This document shows, piece by piece, positions 1 to 13,460 of a stretch of DNA of 64,000 nucleotides (position 1 is its first letter; each line of letters begins with the position of its first letter). Source of the stretch: Temnothorax longispinosus (lineage: Eukaryota; Arthropoda; Insecta; Hymenoptera; Formicidae). A program made the position numbers and the translations under genes. The notes under the pieces are model-generated. The model searched no databases. It was not told the DNA's origin and saw only the letters and a program-made list of their open reading frames with translations. Location of the stretch: contig NC_092367.1 of NCBI RefSeq assembly GCF_030848805.1, forward strand, positions 13,757,189-13,821,188, in the 5' to 3' direction.

Positions 1-1640
1 CCAGAACACGGCGAGGCGATTGCTGAAAAACAATGTCACCGCGCGTAATTTAATTGTCTGAGTCACATGTATCCCTGAGGGTATATCGAAACGAGCGCGA
101 CGAGTCGGACGATTTTTTGCGTCCTTCGGCGTTCCGTATCGCGGCGCATTAAATGATGACAACCGGAATTGCCCTATTTTCGACCCAGATACAGGTTGAT
201 AGGAAATCACGATTGCGCCCGTTGCATCCTGCATCGCGGTGAGTTTTTGCGCGACTGTCTGCGCGCCGCGCCGGTATCGTTTCAACGCGCTCGCGCGATA
301 TAAGGGAGAGACACGTCGGCTTTTCGTAGGTGTACCTTCATAAGCGAGATGGTCGCATGGATACCCAAAACACGCCATAAACGGAACAATGCGATGTTTT
401 GGTTGGCCGGTCAACCTTTACTCTTTTCTCAACCCGTAAAAAAACAGTTCATTCCCGCGCGGAGGCCGGTGATCGTAGACGAGGAAGCTCTCCTTTGTAA
501 GGCAACCAGTATCTTCTGTTCCGTTTGTAGGTGGTTGGTTGCAAGGATTTCGCTGTCACTCTCGACAATGGCTGGCTCTGAACTTAAAGCGTACAATGGG
601 CCATCGACGTTCAGAGACACGCAATTAATGACAATGCGGGAAGCCCCCCTGCCAAGCGTGTATCAGGTCTTTCCTATGGCCCGCATGAATCCTAGGCAAG
701 CAATCTGCCGTGCTCGCTCTTTGTCACTCTCGTCCTGTGTCCACGCGATAAAACCACATGTATACTTTGTCAACATCGACCGTCACGATCGGAGAGAGAT
801 TTCGGGAAAAAATATTCTACCTCCTAACCGGCAAAAATCTTCTGAATAAACAAACGAATAAATAATTGACTTTAAGTACCTTTAATGCTTCGAAAAAAAA
901 AATTCGTAAGCGTTTCGAGCTACCGTATTACCTGAACCCTTGCAGAACAACCGGTAATTGCGACACCGTCCTTATTAATTTCGTGCGGCAATTACGTTTT
1001 CAATTACGTGCGACTCGCGACTTTCCGTGCCGATTCCGTAACGAGGCGTCACGGACAGTTGCCGAAGCTTTTTTTTTTCTTTAAGGCCTCTTTTCGAGCG
1101 TGGTTAATGGCACGACGGTTAAGTGACTCCTCTCTCGGTTTTCTCCTCCGCGCGCGTTCCTCCAGCACCGGTGCTGCTTACCCCGGTCTTTTTTTTTTTT
1201 TTCCCGAGGAACAAGGAAGAGAAGGCGCGCGCTGCGGCAAGTGGCATGGCGAGGAGAAAGAAGGAAAAAGAAACGCGAGGGGAAGGGGGCCGCGATCCTT
1301 CGTGTGTGGTCCTGCCGGAGTCCTCGGTCAACTCGGTCGACCGAGGTGTCGCGTTGTGTGTGGTATGCCACGGTGTCTTACGTCGCGTCGAGAGACGTCC
1401 CATGCGAAACGCCACATAAGCACGAGGAGGGAGGGCCCCGAGAGGAAGGATTCCGTACACATGCGAGCCACAACGTGCGCGCGGAACGACGGACTCGCGG
1501 ACACGCTCTACGCGAAACCCCCTAGAGAGACGCCGAGATCCGAGATGGGCCCATGGACCGTGCCCGGTTCTCCCGCGCGTTTTTTTCTCATTCGTCCAGA
1601 TATCCTCCTGGACGCTCGTTACCGCTCTTGACATCTGGAA
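1..1640. other. GC-rich stretch, no gene recognised
   Basis: CpG-rich DNA with poly-T runs (around 1071-1080 and 1190-1201) and overlapping open frames on both strands. The longest (349-849, +, 166 codons) has a basic, serine-rich composition that resembles no family I know, and no matching splice sites or neighbours support it. I treat the open frames as a by-product of GC content. It may be upstream regulatory DNA of a neighbouring gene. Confidence 0.5.
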
Positions 1641-4480
1641 TTTAGTGCGCTGCCTACGTGTGTCATAAATGAAACTTGACCAACCTCAAGTTACAAATGG
1701 TACTTTTTACGAGGCACTCTTTCACATTTGTCTGAGGCAGCGTCTTATGCTGATAATACGAGATGGACGTGAGGAATTTCTCGAATTCTTAGGCTCTCCT
1801 GTTGTGTTATCGTTAATTATAGGGATTCTTAGGTCTTTTGTCTTGTAATTCTGTAAATTCAACGAGGACTTTTGTATGTAGAGAAACCGTGTTCACCGTT
1901 CTAGAGATATTTCTTCTTGTACCCTTTGTTCAATGGGACTTTTATATAAGAATATATTTTATTTATACTCTCATGTTGGTCTTTAAATTAGTCGATTAAT
2001 CGCTTTTATGAATCCATTAGCTTTCTAACAGGTGACATTCTTACTCAACTGCGAGCATAATGCGGGTACATTATTTGCGTTGTTAGGAGGACGCTAGTCT
2101 CATTGAGACATACTTAAGAGATAATATGCAGCAATGCCGCTACTCTCGCCATGATTTTCTTTATTCTTGTATTTGTACGTTATCTCGTTATCTTTGAAAA
2201 GTAACAAATTTTTAAACAATGATACGGAAATAATATTTAGCTGAATAAGGAACTAAGCAGATTGTGCACGATCACATAATCAAAATTGAGCAATTAATTA
2301 ATTAAAATTTTGTTAACAATACACCATGTATTTGCCATTAAATGCCATGCTGTCAATAAATAGTCGAATCAAACGCATTTCTCATTAGAAAATTTGTAAT
2401 CCAATATAAATCATTAATTATTAATTAATACAATGCTTGAATGTAAAGATTATTACTACATGTTCGTATAGCAAAGGTAGAGGAAAAATATCTTTTTAGT
2501 AAAGCAAGAATAGTAGTATTTATATTACCAATCACAACAGTCGACGAGAAAACAATGGGAATAAAAATTTCGCGCGAGAAGGGACAGTGTCTATTTTCGA
2601 TCTCGATGATCGTGTCATCTCAGCACGGCCTTAACCTTGGAACGGTAGAAAATGTACAAAAAAAATGAAAGATGGAAGAAGGGAGGGACACGAAAACGTA
2701 CAACGGCAGCATTTATTCAATGTGGGAGGTCCTACGGTTTCCCTGCCACAAAATGTTCGAATCATTTGTCAATGCAGTCCAGTTTAGCGATTCGTCTCAC
2801 CAACACAGAAGTTCTACAGCGATACCATGTTGGCACGGTCTAGAGTTATCCCCCTGGTGTCCCCCGATTCTTTTCATTCCAGATCCCCTCCTCCGAGGTC
2901 TGAGGGATACGCGGGAGTGGGGGTCTTTCCGCGTCCTTCTGAAATGGTTTTCTTTCTTGCGGTCTACCGGAGGTGTGAAATTCGTGATTAATTATCGGTT
3001 TTCGTAGGCGGGGGTTGAGAACCGTGATTCTGTGGGTTTCTAGGGAAGATCACGCTGGTCCCGCATGGGATTACTCGTTATGTACCGCGCGCAATTTAAG
3101 AATAACAGCAATAATAAACTTAAAAGTAAAATTTCATGACAGATATATAATTATATTTTCTTTCATTGTTGGTATTTGACATTATCGAATCTGCAAGAAT
3201 ATTACATAAAAATGCTAACCAGTCTCTCCGAAAGCGATGCATTCTCCGGAGAAGAATGCGCAGCTTTCGAGTCTGACGTGGTCGTGTTTGCAAAAATATT
3301 CCTCCAACCTCCCGTGTAGCCATTCGCCGAGACATTCCTGCGCGTCGTACAAACAGGGGGGGAGTTGGCAAATATTTTCCTTCCTATGTTACCGCACGCA
3401 GCCACGCTCTTTTCAGAAACTGAGAAATGTGCGAAGGTGAGATTTCCGATCTTCCCGATGGTCGAGCATTTATACAGCGCGGCATGACCAGAGAGGGCCT
3501 TTGTGGATACTATGAATCCGTGCACTGTTCTATTTATTTTTGACCTCACGGACCCTTCCTCTCGGGGTTTTTTGGAGCTAGGTAAAGGTACATTCGCTTG
3601 AATCACCGCTTGAACTTCCGGCGAATCCCTTTAAACAGACTTAACGCTACGACCGAACGATATTTTCCGCGAAGAAATAAAGCCTCGCCGGCTTTTGACT
3701 TCTGTTAACAATGTTAAGAGAATAAAGAAAACAGTTAGTGCTTTAGACAGTCTAATAAAGGATACAAGAAAAAAGTGTATATAAGCATGAGTTTTTCTAT
3801 TCTCGGTTCTATACTTTTTTCAACTTCAGAGCAACTATTGTATTTCATTGTCAGTCGTACTTTGCCATTGTATCTTATAAACCTGTTCATAAAATTCGAT
3901 AGAAATAAAGGTGCCTAAAATATTTCTGGATAGAAAATCTGGATATTATAATTAAATTAGATAAATCGAGAAATTATTATAGAAAAACATACACGTTTTC
4001 AGATAAATATTATATCGTTTGATTAAGATACGATTAAAACCGAGAGAGATAGGTACACTTCCTGCAGCAATAAAAATATGATTACACAATGACGCCGCTA
4101 TAAAGTTACGTAAACTTCGAATCAGTTTCTACAGACTCTTTATCAGCCGCGCTAAACAGAAAGAGCAGGACAATTAATCTTTCTCATTTTATGACAAACT
4201 GTACAAATAATAACATCAAAACATGTCTCAGAATAGCACAAGATAATATATTTTACTTATAAAAATTTCAATTCATTAAAATTTCATTTCTTATCGTGGA
4301 AATTTTATCGGGACAATGAAATCGTGGATTTTGATGTCGCTCCGCGTTTCTAAGACGGCTATATCACCGCAATAATAACACCAACGACGTAAGATCGCCG
4401 ACAAGATTACCGGCGATAATCGCGAAATTATTTAATTGGCGAACATCGTGTATCGCGCGCACGCGTACGAGATCAGATCC
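1641..4480. other. AT-rich intergenic DNA, nothing recognised
   Basis: Mostly AT-rich sequence with only short open frames. An open frame on the minus strand (3202-3606, 134 codons) has no recognisable domain. No RNA gene, long repeat or splice pattern was found. Confidence 0.5.
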
Positions 4481-7400
4481 TCACGAGAGGATGCAGGAAG
4501 AACCGAGAGACGGGAGACCCCAAGGCGGGAGGATTTAATCTTCAATTCCGAAAACCAACGTAATGTATTCCACCCCGAAGGAGGTGGTCGCTCTTGTCCG
4601 GCTTAGGACGAGTAGGTAAAAGAATGAGCGGGGGGAGAGGGAGGGGGAGTAGGGGACGAGAGAGGAGGTAGGGAGCTCGCAACCTGTAATTTCAACGCGA
4701 ACGGGCTAAGTCGTCGGTAATATGGGAGCCCGGAGCTGGAATAACGGCTCATTTCCATAATTCGTTCTTTAAGCATCATTTTTAATAGGCCCCTGGCGCC
4801 GACCCGAGCGGTCCGCGCGGCGCTCCGCCGCGCCGCGCCGTCGGGCCCCCGGGGGGGGGCTTCGTCAGACCCCCATAGTGTTTATACGACATCGGTCAGA
4901 CTTCTGTTGTCCTTCGCCTTCGTTCGTATATCGCCATATAATGTCTTCATATTCCGACACAAACGTGAATCGCAATCTTTGAGAGATAAAGCGAGATAAT
5001 TGGAAATGTTATCGTTATCCCCCTTTGCCGTTTGATACGACCGGAGACCGGACTGGATTATAGAGAGCTGCGCTGGAAGATGAGAACGCGCGTTTCTCCA
5101 CATTCGAGCGATTTTTTTTTCTTTTTTTTTTTACCGAAATCACGGGATAGACCGACGAGATTATAGCTCTCGAATAGACGATTTCCTTAAATCTCTCTCG
5201 GCATAATCGTGTCCTTCTCGTTCCGCTCTATTATGATTTACGTAAAATTGCATTGACGCACAGATGTTGTCCCATTGTCTCCATTTCTGTGGAGCCGCAT
5301 GACGAATACCGGTCGGCATAATTATTACATCCTACAGCGGCGACTGTGTTACGCCCGCGTTGCACCCAGTACCCCGAATTTCTGTTCGGTTTGGGGGACC
5401 CCACAAAAAACTGAAAACGGAAGTGCGGTGCAGCTCGCGAGGCGAGGCGCGGCAAACAAGTGGCGCACCGTCTGCCGCTGCTGGCCTTATAAACTGGTCA
5501 CGTGACTGAGCGGGATCGACGAATCAACGCATGGTAGCGCCGGACGAAGATCGGCGGAAGGTTGCCGGCGCGGAGGAGAGAAGGAAAGACCGATGAACGT
5601 ATATACTTATACGAGGAGAAAGAGAGAAGAACAGAGAGGGATGCCGGATGGCACATGACGAGGAAGAAGAGAAGGAGGAGGAGGAGGAAGAAAAGGAGGT
5701 GGTGGTGGTGGAGGAAGATGGTGCCGGAGCGAGATGAAAGTTCACTTCTTCCTCGGTAGCAAGGTCTCGAGTCGGCGCGGAGGTAGAGGACCCCCGCCGT
5801 GCTCTCCCGCTGCGACCGGTAGCCATCCTCCTGTCCCGTACGTAATACGCGTTACATACGCGCACGCGTGTGTGTGCGTGTATGAGTGCGTGCGCGACTC
5901 ACGTCCGTGGGATGCACACGCCGGAGGATCCGGGGTCTGGCGCACGCCATTGCGATATTAATATTCCGTCTTTAAGCGCGGTAAATCAACGGGGAATACG
6001 TCGTTCATCCCCGACCCCGCTCGCTGACCTCCGCCCGTGGTTTCGGGTTACTCCGCGCCGGGAATTGTCCGGAAGGAAACCTTTCTGCCGCTCGTTTACA
6101 TCCTACGTCCCTTGTTTTCACGCGTATCGTACCCAGGCAACGCTATGTCCAAAATCGGGACATAAGGCGTCTTAAAGATGTCTTAAAGATGTCTTTAAGA
6201 GTCTTATGTCCCGATTTTGGATATACGTGCTATCTGGGGAAGGAACCAAGTCGCACGACAGAAATAATTTTCGCACGGTGGATGAAGAGGTACGATTGCG
6301 CCATGGCGTGAAACGAATAATATATACCCTATCATATCGTCGTTAAATTCAACGGAGTCTGCAAGAATTGCTTCAGAATTTTGAAGGAGTCTCCACAAAG
6401 GGCAAAAACTCGAGACTCTCGCTCTTCCATATGTTCCTCTCACGGCACTCGAGAGAGACCCGCGCGACCGCGCGACTATCGGCCGCCGCGCCAGCGGGAT
6501 TTCGAAAGAGTGGAAGATAAAAAAAAGGCAAAGTCTCTCTTAGAGCCCCCTCTTCTCCTCCCCGACAGCGCGACTAAATAAAAAGTATGGCGAGAAGCAC
6601 CGAGCGCGACTCGACGGCGCGGCCTGTGCTTCGTGGACCGCGGGAATTTCAGCCCCCGCTGTGAGCCACGGTGGTGTGGCACGGCACGGCGGCTGTGTCA
6701 CGGGGAGACCGAGCGCACCCCCTTCCTTCCTTCCCTATTTTTGTGATGCGAACCACACGCAAAGCGCCACGCGATCTATATACCTCGGGGTTTCCCACCT
6801 CTCGTCGCGGCTGAAAGTGGTCTCTCGCTGAGCATGGGGCGATCCAATTTTCTCCTCAAGGTTTCTCCCTCGAAACGGGCTTCCCGTAGGGCTTTCTTCC
6901 CGATCGAGATGGGAAGCTCTAAGGTTAATGAATGAATTCAACGGAAGAGCCTATACACTCGCCGGCGAGGTCAGCGGGCCGTCGTCTCATCAATATTCTA
7001 TCAAAGTCGATCGAGAGAAACCCGGTATCTGTTTTTAATTTTTACCAATTAAATTCGAACGCGCGCGCGCTTAAGCATCCTTCTGAGAGAATTAATTAAT
7101 TAAGGAAATCCGACGCTAAATAACGATGCGCTTGTCCTGCCAAATTTTATTACCGCGCGCCTGCGACGTAGTTTTAATTAAGGAGGCATTCGGAATGTCG
7201 AAAGCAAATTATTAGCTGCGGCGGCATTATAAGCACGAAACCGCCGCCGCCGAGAGAAGCTTGTACCGACAAGAGGCGGTTCAATTTTTCACAATCGTCG
7301 TAAACAGGCTCCAAAGGAACGTAACAGCTACCGAAATGGTCGCCTCGCCTGGTAAAAGCCGGGGGTCTCCTCCGAGACCGATCCCGGGGCCCGATGGTAT

Positions 7401-8150
7401 CCCCAAGGGAAAAGCACGAGAATTAAATCTAAATGAAAGATCTGCGGGGGAGAAGTGAAGAGAAATAAAATCTCTTTCGGCGTTTCTTGGGCGCATCATA
7501 AGTAGTGGAGGCGAAGATAGTGGGAGGCGGCGGAAAGGGGGAAGGGGCGGAGGGGGGGAGTCGTAGGGCTATCTCTCCCGGATCTCAATCTAAAGACTCC
7601 GAACATATTTTCTCGAGTTTAGAGTCAGGGGGCCCCGGCTCCCTCCATTGGCCGTCGTGGAATCCTACGTCCGTCGGGCCCCGGGATCCTTCCTTCTTCT
7701 CCCTTTCCCTTCTTCCGCCTCCCTTTCTCTCACTCGCGTCACTTTTTCGCTCTCACCGTCCTCCTTCTCGATTTCTTCTACCTGTTCGCCGCGTTGCCCT
7801 CGGAGATCAAAGCACGCCGACGCCAGCAGCCCGGTCCGTGGGGTGTCATCCGAGATGAAGGGTGGGAACTCGGCGGTTGTGGCGGGAACGGTCGGGAGGA
7901 GAGGGCCAGATAGGGCACGCAGGGAAAGGTGGCCACATATACAATGTTCATTAATGCGTCGAGCGGTAAGGTCGCTGGGGGTACTTTTCGGAGGATGAAT
8001 CGAGAATTGAGTATCGCCGGCTTGCCGGGTATAAATCACAGCGTGCCTGTGAAATCGATCGAGAGGGAGGAGAAAGGGCGAGATCTCCGTTGCCCCTCTG
8101 ACCCCCGTAACGACATCACGTAAAAGAGCTAAAAGTTCGTCGGAAAATGA
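4481..8150. other. CpG-rich region with simple-sequence tracts, no gene recognised
   Basis: GC-rich, CpG-dense sequence with a C/G run near 4846-4859, a purine-rich GAG/GTG tract at 5655-5722 and a GT-rich tract near 5866-5882. The serine-rich minus-strand frame at 5524-5865 is the antisense of that purine tract and is low-complexity. No coding exon with plausible splice sites was seen. The composition fits a promoter or CpG-island type region. Confidence 0.45.
6131..6238. mobile_element. Short hairpin MITE with GTCTTA-type core
   Basis: Perfect 18-bp inverted arms lie at 6149-6166 and 6203-6220, around a core repeating AAGATGTCTTA. Imperfect outer ends begin with CCCAG. The same core motif recurs at 18.6-18.8 kb. 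It has no coding capacity, so it is called a non-autonomous foldback element. The outer boundary is approximate. Confidence 0.6.
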
Positions 8151-11100
8151 GGCCGATTCTCGAACGATGACTTAGGCGCGAAAGCGAGCGATACGTTATA
8201 ATTATAAATGACTTGGCATAAAAAAAAATTATCTCTCGCGATACCGTGTATTGTTCAAACGAATGGTTACCTAGAGCGCATATATAAGACTTTTCTTCGC
8301 TGACTCTTCGCTATCCCTCCGTGCCCCGACGATGACTAAGATTGTAAGCGACACGCTATAAAATTTATAAAACCCAGATGAATGATACGATACGATCGTT
8401 TAGGACGAACACAACGCACCGGCGAGGATCACTCTCCGAGTTAAGATCGCGGGACAATAGCGTTCGTGTTCCCCGGTCAATCCTGCATGCATTTTTTTTT
8501 AACGGCTATCGACCGTCTGGCATCTGGCTTGTCGTCGAGAAAGATTATATGACTCCATCCTCATCTTTTACTTCGTCAAACGAGTCGTTTAATTATTCGA
8601 ATCGATTAAAATTTTTTTTTTTCGAATATATAGTACGAATTTTTATAGAGAATCTAATTAATCTCGTGTATTTCTTCATTCTTTAATTATTTCAGAGAAT
8701 CCATCTTAAAGAGATATACGCGATATTAAGGTCCGATAAAAAAAATATTTCTCCAAGATATGACGAGGCAGCAGTAACAAATAACGGTAAATACCGCGAT
8801 ATTAAGCCGCGATACCGAAGTAATGGATGGATGCCATTAATTTTGTGTTTATTCGGTTATCAGACGCGGTTAATGCAAGAAGACCCCCTCAGTGGTGTTA
8901 TCGCCAAGTCGGCGATAGTGCGAGCGATGTGTGCGCTTTCTCACGTATCCTCGCGCTTTTGCAAGCCCGTTCCTTCGTCTTTTCTTGGAAAAAAAGAGTA
9001 GCGCAGACGCTGTGCGAAAAAGATTGCTCGCGTTATATGGATATAACACGCAAGTTCGACGGGGAACAAGCAATCGGGTCAATCGGATCTCTCTTTCTCG
9101 TCACGTCTTCTTCAACTAGGAAACGTGAACAACTTTTCGGCGAAATTGAGAACCGCTTATACGCTGATAGCAACAGGTGGATCTTGATCCTGATAAGCTT
9201 GAACTTGTTTACTTCGAATTGCCAGACAAGTCGCGACAAGATTAGATTGTTGTTCAATTAGCACCCCGATGAAGAAGCGTCGTCATAGACAGCATTTCGT
9301 GATGCTTCTATAATTCTTATAATCACGCAAGAGCGCGAGTCTTATATTAAAAAAAAAATCCTATGAAATCTCATAGAGCTAATTAAATGAAACGCGAGAG
9401 AAATGGATAAGTAGAAAAAGAGAAAATGATGGTCGTTAATGACGTCACATCGCGGCGCGATCGCGTTATAAATCAGACGATCGACGGGCGAACAAAGCCG
9501 CGGCTTGCACAGCGCGGTAAAGGGAGGATTTCTCACGGATCATCAGGTCCATCTTTCCTTTATGATTGAAGAAAGTCGACGGGTTTTCCCGGGTTTTGTT
9601 CGCGAAGCATCTCGGCCGATCGTTGCGACGACGGTCGACGCGATCATCCTCCGCAGCGCAGGATGGAAAACGGGATGAGGCTCTTCTCTAACTTTTCAGC
9701 CGTGGAGAATGGACCCATTATCTCACACGCGCGTGGTGCGCGTTTACGACATCTGTTGTGTCTATAAGAAAGAAGCGTATTTTCCACTCTCGGGGAACGA
9801 AGTGGCCTTTATAAATCGCTTTTGGCGGTTACGATTTACAACCGGGGAGTTAAGCATCTCGATTAATGGCGCCGTTAATTATTTACGCACACGCGCGTTT
9901 ACAGCTCCAGCATGCAATATGGCGCGGACAAACAAGCGAAGCAAAGAGAAATCTAAGCGTCTTCTTCATTTTCTAAATATACCAGTAGAGTGACATTGAA
10001 CTTCGTATCGCGCGAAATATTCCAATTTCGAAATGCTTCGCCGAGAAGAGACTCGAGTGGCGGAGCATTCAGAAATAACACTCGTTGTCAGATAATGGAA
10101 GCGGATTCGACGATTCTACTGTGTTAGAAAATGATTCTAACATGCCGCGCGGCGGGGGGAATGAAAATAATATCACCTTGACCAGTTGTTCCAATGATTA
10201 ATTGCGATGCGTCTTCGAGAGATTAGTTTGGTCAAAGAAAACGTCGCCCCTTCCCCTCTTAATTAGCGTGTTAACTCCGGAGTATTTAGATAAGGTCTGG
10301 AATTTGCTGTTGTTTACAAAAATTTGCCACCAATTGTAAGAGATTGCTCGGTGCCAAACGTCGTCACGACCAATGATTCGCGGTCACAAATCAGATTATG
10401 TAACGCGGAATTTTTCCTCTCTACGCGCTGCATGGCGCGATATTCTATACCCCGTGACGCGCCGTGAAACGACGTCGCGGCTCGATGATAGCGGATGCGT
10501 CGCGATCCCCCCTTTTTCCACATCGCGAATTCACGTTTGGACTCCGTCCCGTGTGCGTCAAGAGTCCTGCTTATAGGCTGTAATTGAGGGTACAGCGCAA
10601 GCGAAATATAAACATCGCGCTCCGCCTAACGATCCTGCTGATCTCTCGGTTCACGTCGCACCCGGACGAGATCATCGTGCAATCATCATCGGCGCGTGCT
10701 CGTCCAATTATACGAAGGCTCACGCCTACGGTCAGATGTCGTTTGATTCTTTATCCACTCCAATATCTCCGTTGATCGTCGTCTCGTCCGACGACTTTAA
10801 TCGTCGCTCCTTTTAAGCGCGAGAAGACGCAGATTGCTGCTTCTCCTCTCTGCCGTTATCAATTGCGTCATCGGGCCAGAAACGTGTTCTCCGAGCGAGA
10901 CCGCGGCGACCTTCACCGGATCGCCTTTCGAAACGACGACAAGCGGTCACTTCCTGATGATGACGAAGGCCCCCCCGGATCGAAGGTGCCCCCGGCGGCC
11001 GTCGTCCAGGGTCGCTGTCGTCATTTTCGCGAGCGCGCGTGATTCTTCACCGCCGCGCGCCGCGCCGCGCCGGGGAAGAAATTACCGGGCCGCGACACGA

Positions 11101-11790
11101 CGGGCGACGCGGGTCGATCGTGTTGACTCAGCTTGCAGCCCGCCCATTCACACCGACGCGTTAATACGGCAAGATAATACATCGCCACGTTGTGAAAGAT
11201 ACGCGCGGACTTTGTTCCCACCCGCGACGAATCAGCGGCGAATCGCGTGAAGGCGAAGTCAACCGACAGGGGCCATGTCAATTTCGGCGGGTCGCGATTA
11301 CGACGCGGGGGGCAGCCTTATCTCATTGTTCATGAGATAAACCTGTCGGTTCTCCTCCCTCTCGATTTTAGTTCGATCAACAGGATATCTGCGAAAAACG
11401 ATTTTTATTCGTATAAAATGTAATTCCATTTTCAAACTGGAGTATGACTCGCCAACAATATACATATAATTTACTTGCTTTTATCACATTAATCCTATTT
11501 TCCTAGAAATATATGTAGAACACCCAAATTATTTCCAACAATTAGTTTGAGAAAGTTATTAATTACAGACTATTAGTTTTTTTTATAATGCTAAAATGTA
11601 ATTTTTATCGTACAAGTTCTTCTTCTTCGCAATGTAATATCATCTACACTCCCGGCTATATATTTCATAACGAATTGCTGTTCAATTAGTCCCACGCCGA
11701 ATCGATTTAATACCAGCTCGTCTGCCGAGGCGAACTCTTACGAATTAAGCCGCGACAAACTGTTATCAGTCTTCTTCACTGTGCTGGTGA
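8151..11790. other. Intergenic DNA upstream of the GLIS/sugarbabe gene
   Basis: Mixed-composition DNA. Open frames at 8827-9261 (+), 9709-9993 (+) and 10834-11250 (+) were inspected; none contains a domain or motif I recognise and none is bordered by convincing splice sites. A TATATAAG at 8281-8288 lacks an initiator at the right distance. It probably holds regulatory DNA. Confidence 0.4.
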
Positions 11791-11827
11791 TACTCCATGG
11801 AGGGGCGACGAAGCGATAGCGCGACCA

Positions 11828-11865
11828 TATATAAGCCTGGTACATTCGTCACTGCCATCAGTTTA
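11828..11865 (+). promoter_or_regulatory. Candidate core promoter: TATA box plus initiator
   Basis: TATATAAG at 11828-11835 is followed by the arthropod initiator TCAGTT at 11858-11863. The initiator A is at 11860, which puts the first T of the TATA at -32. Spacing and both motifs fit an insect core promoter reading toward the GLIS/sugarbabe gene 1.6 kb downstream. A second TATAAA at 12002 lacks an equally well-placed initiator. The link to that gene is inference. Confidence 0.4.
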
Positions 11866-13460
11866 ATATTCCCTCACGTTTCGTTTCGCTGGGCTAGCGT
11901 TTGCACGACATTCTGGTTACGTCGAGCTTTCATCTCGAGCACTCGAGCAAAGATAATTAAAAAAAAAGAGTACGGTAAATAGCGATAATCTTCCAGCGTG
12001 CTATAAAGGAGCCAACCAAGACGACGCGCCACTACAGCTCAATCTCGGCGAAGATTCAGCTTTGACAGCGATTTTTACGTCTTCTTCCTCTTCCTCTTCG
12101 ACGCATCGCTTCCACCGTCAGTAAACGCGGCAAGCAATACGCGGCGACTCAGGGAAGATGGGATTCTCTTAGCATCGATCGAGCCGTTCCTGCGACTAAC
12201 ATCGATTAAGTCGTTTGCTGTACTCTGAATAAAAGTCATATCGGACTTTCAGCCATTTGTTAAAAGAACTCGGTCAAAATAACAAGCGCGAAGACTGTCT
12301 CCGAAAGTGCGACGGCAGTGTCTTATGATTGGTTCGCCGCGATCGTCCAGCCTAGTTATGTTCTCGATCAAGTACAGCAAGCAATTTCTGAGCTACCGTA
12401 TACTCAAGTCCAACCGGTTCAAATATATCTGACGATACGGACTCGGACTACGTCGTAGAGGGTGCGCGCAAGGTGGTGTGTGTGTATTGTACTACGGGCG
12501 ACTTGTCGGTACCTACGGTGCTCAGGAAGGCAGAGAGACGAGGATAGCCCCCCGGCAAGACCTGGAAAGTCTTGTGTCAGAGTCCAATGGCCGAATCGGC
12601 TTGCACGGCGACGCGAGCTTGAGCAAGTACGGCGACGACGTGACGGAAAACCGGCGTCATCGAAAATCGCTAGTAAGGCGAATTTTTCGAGGGCAAGGGG
12701 CACACGGAGAACTTGGGAGAAAAAAAAGATTGTTGCGAAACGAAACGGAATTGGTAATGATAATTGATGATTTCGTCGTCGAGGAGATTTCTAACCAGAA
12801 ATAAAGTATTACAAATTTTGGAATAAGCTTGCTAAGCAAGCGATACGGCGGAGAAAGTCCAATTGATAACGACGAATTATTTTATTGACGAAAAAAAAGT
12901 CTTGAGCGCGCGCGCGAGAGAATTGAAATTGACGATCAGGAACTAAAATTTGTTCAAACCCTGAAAGGGGCAGCCGTTGGCAGCTAATGATTTTGTTGTT
13001 GAGGAAATTTTTTCAAGCAAGAAAATAAATTGAATATCAATCATTAGCGAGTCGAAAAATTTCTGAGGAGACTCCCTCTGAGGGACGGATTTATTTAGAA
13101 TAACGACATTGCTCGAGGATAATGCGTTTGTATGTCAGCTTGTGAGAGATCATTAGAGTTGAAGATCGAGCGGCAGGATCGGAGTTGAGTGAGAGAGCGG
13201 AAAGCGAAATCACTCGGAAATTCCTTCGAGAGAGACGACCGGACGCGACTTTTCACGAGAATCACACGTGTATACACTCACGTATATACATTCGCACGTA
13301 TATACGAACGCGCATGGTACCGCGCATAATAATTAGACCAGCATTAAAACGCGAATTAAAAAAAACGGAGTCACTAATTAAAGCTCGACGATCGAGCGAG
13401 ACGATCTGCACGTCTTTGGCAAATCGGCGGCGAATCGGTTCGAGTACGGAAGCGAAAGTA

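Noticed and set aside
628..660. Similarity between ATGCGGGAAGCCC at 634 and at 45613, raising the idea of a shared repeat
   Set aside because: The match does not extend beyond about 20 bases with an indel; considered chance.
349..849. 166-codon open frame at the left end
   Set aside because: No recognised domain, no splice context, and competing frames on the other strand in GC-rich DNA.
5524..5865. Serine-rich minus-strand ORF
   Set aside because: Antisense of a GAG-type purine tract; low-complexity.
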